Shown here: positions 6,473 through 7,752 of the stretch, piece by piece
Layout of the letters: every line of letters starts with the position of its first letter
Position numbering within the stretch: position 1 is the stretch's first letter
NCBI RefSeq assembly: GCF_030152825.1
Contig: NZ_JASLIP010000005.1
Span: forward strand, 1 to 7,752
Length of the DNA stretch: 7,752 nt
Origin: Corynebacterium sp.
Lineage (GTDB): Bacteria; Actinomycetota; Actinomycetes; Mycobacteriales; Mycobacteriaceae
Direction: 5' to 3'
Program-made: the position numbers and the translations under genes
Notes under the pieces: generated by a model
The model's input: only the letters and a program-made list of their open reading frames with translations
The model's database searches: none
What the model was told of the DNA's origin: nothing

Positions 6473-6530
6473 GTTTTGGGCTGTGGCGTGCCGCTTTCTA
6501 CGGGTTTCGTGACATCCTGCAGCCCAAAAC
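6473..6530 (-). repeat. 58-bp interrupted palindrome, element A2
   Basis: Outer arms GTTTTGGGCTG (6473-6483) and CAGCCCAAAAC (6520-6530) are identical to A1. The 5' inner arm has changed to TGCCGC, which pairs imperfectly with GTGACA (one mismatch plus one G-T). Its left flank is the sulfur-operon promoter and differs from those of A1 and A3, which fixes the left boundary at GTTTTG. The right flank GGGCCATGGG is shared with A3. Together with B1 it forms a 182-bp composite (6473-6654). Confidence 0.85.
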
Positions 6531-6596
6531 GGGCCATGGGCGGACCGCGAGAGTGACCCCGTGCGCACCTCATTCGCGCGCCAGCGCCCTCCTCAT

Positions 6597-6654
6597 GTTT
6601 TGCAGAGTTTGATGCCGGAAATCGACCAAAAAGCGGCACTAAACTCTGCAAAAC
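6597..6654 (+). repeat. 58-bp interrupted palindrome, element B1
   Basis: Arms GTTTTGCAGAGTTT (6597-6610) and AAACTCTGCAAAAC (6641-6654) pair perfectly over 14 bp. After 2 unpaired bases per side TGCCG/CGGCA adds 5 bp around a 16-base loop GAAATCGACCAAAAAG. It lies 66 bases after A2. Total length and loop content match the reverse complement of element A. Confidence 0.85.
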
Positions 6655-6776
6655 GCATGGAGAGAGGAGAGGGACGCGGGCCGGCAGCGGCCGGGGCTAG
6701 GACCCAGGGGCTGGCCTGGCACCGCCCAGGACCCTGCACTTGGCCTCGCCCCGGCCAAGCGTGGCCACGAACCGTG

Positions 6777-6834
6777 GTTTTGGGCTGTGGCGTGTCACTT
6801 TTTGCGGGTTTTGTGACATTCTACAGCCCAAAAC
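6777..6834 (-). repeat. 58-bp interrupted palindrome, element A3
   Basis: Same outer arms as A1 (6777-6787 and 6824-6834), extended by one extra pair (GTTTTGGGCTGT with ACAGCCCAAAAC), and the same inner stem TGTCAC/GTGACA and loop TTTTTGCGGGTTTT. The upstream flank (GGCCTCGCCCC ... TGGCCACGAACC) resembles that of A1, while the downstream flank matches A2. It forms the second 182-bp composite with B2 (6777-6958). Confidence 0.85.
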
Positions 6835-6853
6835 GGGCCATGGGCGCACCGCG

Positions 6854-6899
6854 TTCGTGCCCCAGCGCGCCCCTCATTCGCGCCCCAGCCCGCCCCTCA
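6854..6899. repeat. 23-bp tandem duplication in the A3-B2 spacer
   Basis: Two adjacent 23-bp units (6854-6876 and 6877-6899), each TTCG + GCCCCAGC-like core + CGCCCCTCA, differ at two positions. They fill most of the 66-bp spacer between A3 and B2. The A2-B1 spacer is the same length but its version is more diverged. Confidence 0.6.
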
Positions 6900-6900
6900 T

Positions 6901-6958
6901 GTTTTGCAGAGTTTGATGCCGGAAAATGCCCAAAAAGCGGCATTAAACTCTGCAAAAC
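6901..6958 (+). repeat. 58-bp interrupted palindrome, element B2
   Basis: Arms GTTTTGCAGAGTTT (6901-6914) and AAACTCTGCAAAAC (6945-6958) are identical to B1. Here the stem continues through one G-T pair into ATGCCG/CGGCAT, giving a nearly perfect 21-bp stem with a 16-base loop GAAAATGCCCAAAAAG. The changes against B1 fall mostly in the loop or improve pairing. Confidence 0.85.
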
Positions 6959-7013
6959 GCACATAGGGGGAGGGGTGCGAGGCGTGGCCGCGCTGCGACC
7001 TGCGCCAACGCGC

Positions 7014-7030
7014 GGTTTTGCCGCAAAACC
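7014..7030. promoter_or_regulatory. 17-bp perfect palindrome next to the GntR-gene -35 box
   Basis: GGTTTTGCCGCAAAACC has 8-base arms around one central base and ends directly against the TTGACG box at 7031. It could be an operator or activator site. It also contains GTTTTG and CAAAAC, the terminal hexamers of the 58-bp elements, only 3 bases apart, so it could equally be a collapsed remnant of one. Confidence 0.5.
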
Positions 7031-7060
7031 TTGACGCCACCCCACACCTACCCCTAGGTT
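7031..7060 (+). promoter_or_regulatory. Promoter of the GntR/ABC operon
   Basis: TTGACG (7031-7036) and TAGGTT (7055-7060) form a -35/-10 pair with an 18-base spacer. Transcription would start around 7067, downstream of an in-frame ATG at 7062 and before the one at 7101, supporting the shorter GntR reading frame. Confidence 0.6.
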
Positions 7061-7080
7061 TATGACCTACATGGTAAACC
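7057..7080. promoter_or_regulatory. Candidate operator of the GntR/YtrA-type regulator
   Basis: GGTTTA (7057-7062) and TAAACC (7075-7080) are inverted arms separated by 12 bases, covering the -10 box and the predicted transcription start. YtrA-subfamily regulators are known to bind widely spaced inverted repeats of 6-base arms in their own promoters, so autoregulation is likely. A shorter nested repeat TAGGT/ACCTA (7055-7069) overlaps it. Confidence 0.45.
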
Positions 7081-7100
7081 CCATAACCAGGGAGGTGGTC

Positions 7101-7463
7101 ATGCAGACTGATCCAGCGGATCCACGCCCGATCTACATACAGATCGCGGAGGACCTGAAGTCCATGATCTTGTCCGGGGAGCTCGCCATCGACCAACGGG
7201 CCCCATCCACGAAAGAGCTCTCGGAGTTCTACCAGGTCAACCCCACAACGGCCGCCAAAGCCATGACGGAACTCTCACAGGAAAAGCTTGTCGAAAAGAA
7301 ACGAGGGCTCGGCATGTTCGTCACCCAAGGCGCCCGCGAGCGCATCCGCAGCGAGCGCAAAGGCGCATTCCAACGCACCTACATCGACCCCCTCAAAACC
7401 GAAGCCGCCGCCCTCGGCCTCTCGCTCGAGGAGATCATCGCCATGCTGAAGGAGGAGAAGTGA
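7101..7463 (+). CDS. GntR-family transcriptional regulator, YtrA subfamily
   Basis: A 120-residue repressor-type protein: an N-terminal winged helix-turn-helix (about 8-78; DPRPIYIQIAEDLKSMI, then APSTKELSEFYQVNPTTAAKAM as the HTH, then LVEKKRGLGMFV as the wing) and a short C-terminal helical tail of about 40 residues. The absence of a large effector domain and the position before an ABC ATPase gene define the YtrA subfamily, whose members control the ABC transporter they are cotranscribed with, often in response to cell-envelope stress or antibiotics. The ATG at 7101 is chosen because GGAGGT (7091-7096) lies 4 bases upstream and because the in-frame ATGs at 7062 and 7071 lie at or before the expected transcript start; using 7062 would add 13 residues. 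Its stop overlaps the next start (GTGA). Confidence 0.92.
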   Translation: MQTDPADPRPIYIQIAEDLKSMILSGELAIDQRAPSTKELSEFYQVNPTTAAKAMTELSQEKLVEKKRGLGMFVTQGARERIRSERKGAFQRTYIDPLKTEAAALGLSLEEIIAMLKEEK

Positions 7464-7752
7464 GCATCTACGGAGTCATCGGCCCCAACGGCGCGGGCAA
7501 GACCTACTACCTGCGCACCCTCAGCCAGAACCCAGGCACGGCGCTAGCCCAGGCCGCCGCCGACGCTGCCCTCTACGGCGCCACCCCGCGCGAGTACTTC
7601 GCCATCGCGAAAACCGGCTGGTCAGAGCTCGATATCGGCCTCGCCGAATCCCTCCTCGACTTTCCGGCCACCACCCCGATGAGGAGCCTCAGCCTCGGGC
7701 AGCGCCAGATGGTGATCACCGCCGCGGCCCTCGCCTCCGGCCAACCGGCGCT
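7460..7752 (+). CDS. Compact ABC transporter ATP-binding protein, C-terminus cut by window edge
   Basis: Begins with GTG overlapping the GntR stop by 4 bases, with AAGGAGG 4 bases upstream, so the two are translationally coupled. The visible 97 residues contain Walker A GPNGAGKT (8-15), a likely Q-loop glutamine at 31 (TALAQ) and the ABC signature LSLGQ (77-81); Walker B would lie beyond the edge. Only about 61 residues separate Walker A from the signature, where ABC ATPases usually have around 90-110; most of the stretch between Walker A and the Q-loop, normally a beta-subdomain, is missing. The reading frame is open and motifs stay in register, so this is a compact form and not a frameshift. 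A permease gene is expected further right, giving a GntR-ATPase-permease exporter set. Substrate unknown. Confidence 0.88.
   Translation, partial: MSIYGVIGPNGAGKTYYLRTLSQNPGTALAQAAADAALYGATPREYFAIAKTGWSELDIGLAESLLDFPATTPMRSLSLGQRQMVITAAALASGQPA

Larger units (their letters stand above)
6403..7100. other. Gene-free region of about 700 bp between divergent operons
   Basis: Contains, left to right: the operator-promoter of the minus-strand operon, composite A2-B1, a GC-rich stretch (6660-6776) related to the flank of A1, composite A3-B2, a 17-bp palindrome and the GntR promoter. Several open frames cross it, but they run through the palindromes, lack ribosome sites and resemble nothing; I call none. 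No tRNA, rRNA or CRISPR array is seen. Confidence 0.7.

Noticed and set aside
6473..6958. CRISPR array
   Set aside because: Repeats alternate between two types and orientations, spacers are homologous to each other and only two composite units exist; no cas gene is in view.
6561..7034. A 157-codon open frame across the repeats
   Set aside because: It reads through both B hairpins and A3, has no Shine-Dalgarno and its apparent internal similarity is just the repeats translated.
7062..7100. Upstream ATG start (7062) for the GntR regulator
   Set aside because: It falls at the predicted transcription start, inside the candidate operator, while ATG 7101 has a well-spaced GGAGGT.

Overview
This is a high-GC actinobacterial chromosome segment, most likely from a Corynebacterium. 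Three observations support that: the ThrC protein begins in the typical corynebacterial way (MDYISTRD...), the first gene is an actinobacterial GT87-type membrane glycosyltransferase, and two divergent genes appear to have leaderless start sites. The genus is inferred from recognised protein sequence, not from a search.

Layout. Positions 1-1294 (minus) hold a GT87/DUF2029 membrane mannosyltransferase-like gene that runs off the left edge. It is divergent from thrC (1363-2814, plus, threonine synthase), and both have a -10-like hexamer placed so that transcription would begin at the GTG start codon. A ketopantoate-reductase-family gene follows (2959-3945, plus), with a TTG start set by a strong Shine-Dalgarno. 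A GC-rich 32-bp tandem repeat and a 58-bp interrupted palindrome (element A1) then separate it from a convergent minus-strand operon.

The minus-strand operon (6382 down to 4131) reads: a 59-residue Cys-rich zinc-ribbon-like protein, a CoA-disulfide/persulfide reductase fused to a rhodanese domain, and a CsoR-family repressor. The repressor keeps both conserved cysteines but lacks the copper-binding histidine, so it looks like a CstR-type persulfide sensor. A perfect 7-2-7 CsoR/CstR-type operator (ATACCCCCCGGGGTAT, 6445-6460) sits inside the operon's promoter. The operon therefore reads as a self-regulated reactive-sulfur response.

Positions 6403-7100 carry no gene. They hold the operon promoter and operator, a tandem pair of 182-bp composite repeats (A2+B1 and A3+B2), and the promoter of a GntR/YtrA-type regulator (7101-7463, plus). 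The regulator is translationally coupled to a compact ABC ATPase that runs off the right edge (from 7460).

The most unusual feature is the repeat system. Families A (three copies) and B (two copies) look different at first, but every copy is exactly 58 bp. The reverse complement of A aligns without gaps to B at about 35 of 58 positions: terminal GTTTTG/CAAAAC, an internal GATG, and a loop with AAAA and CAAAAAG are shared, while the stem arms differ but stay self-complementary. A and B are thus diverged, inversely oriented members of one hairpin-element class, arranged like a BIME/REP unit with an identical 66-bp spacer in both composites.
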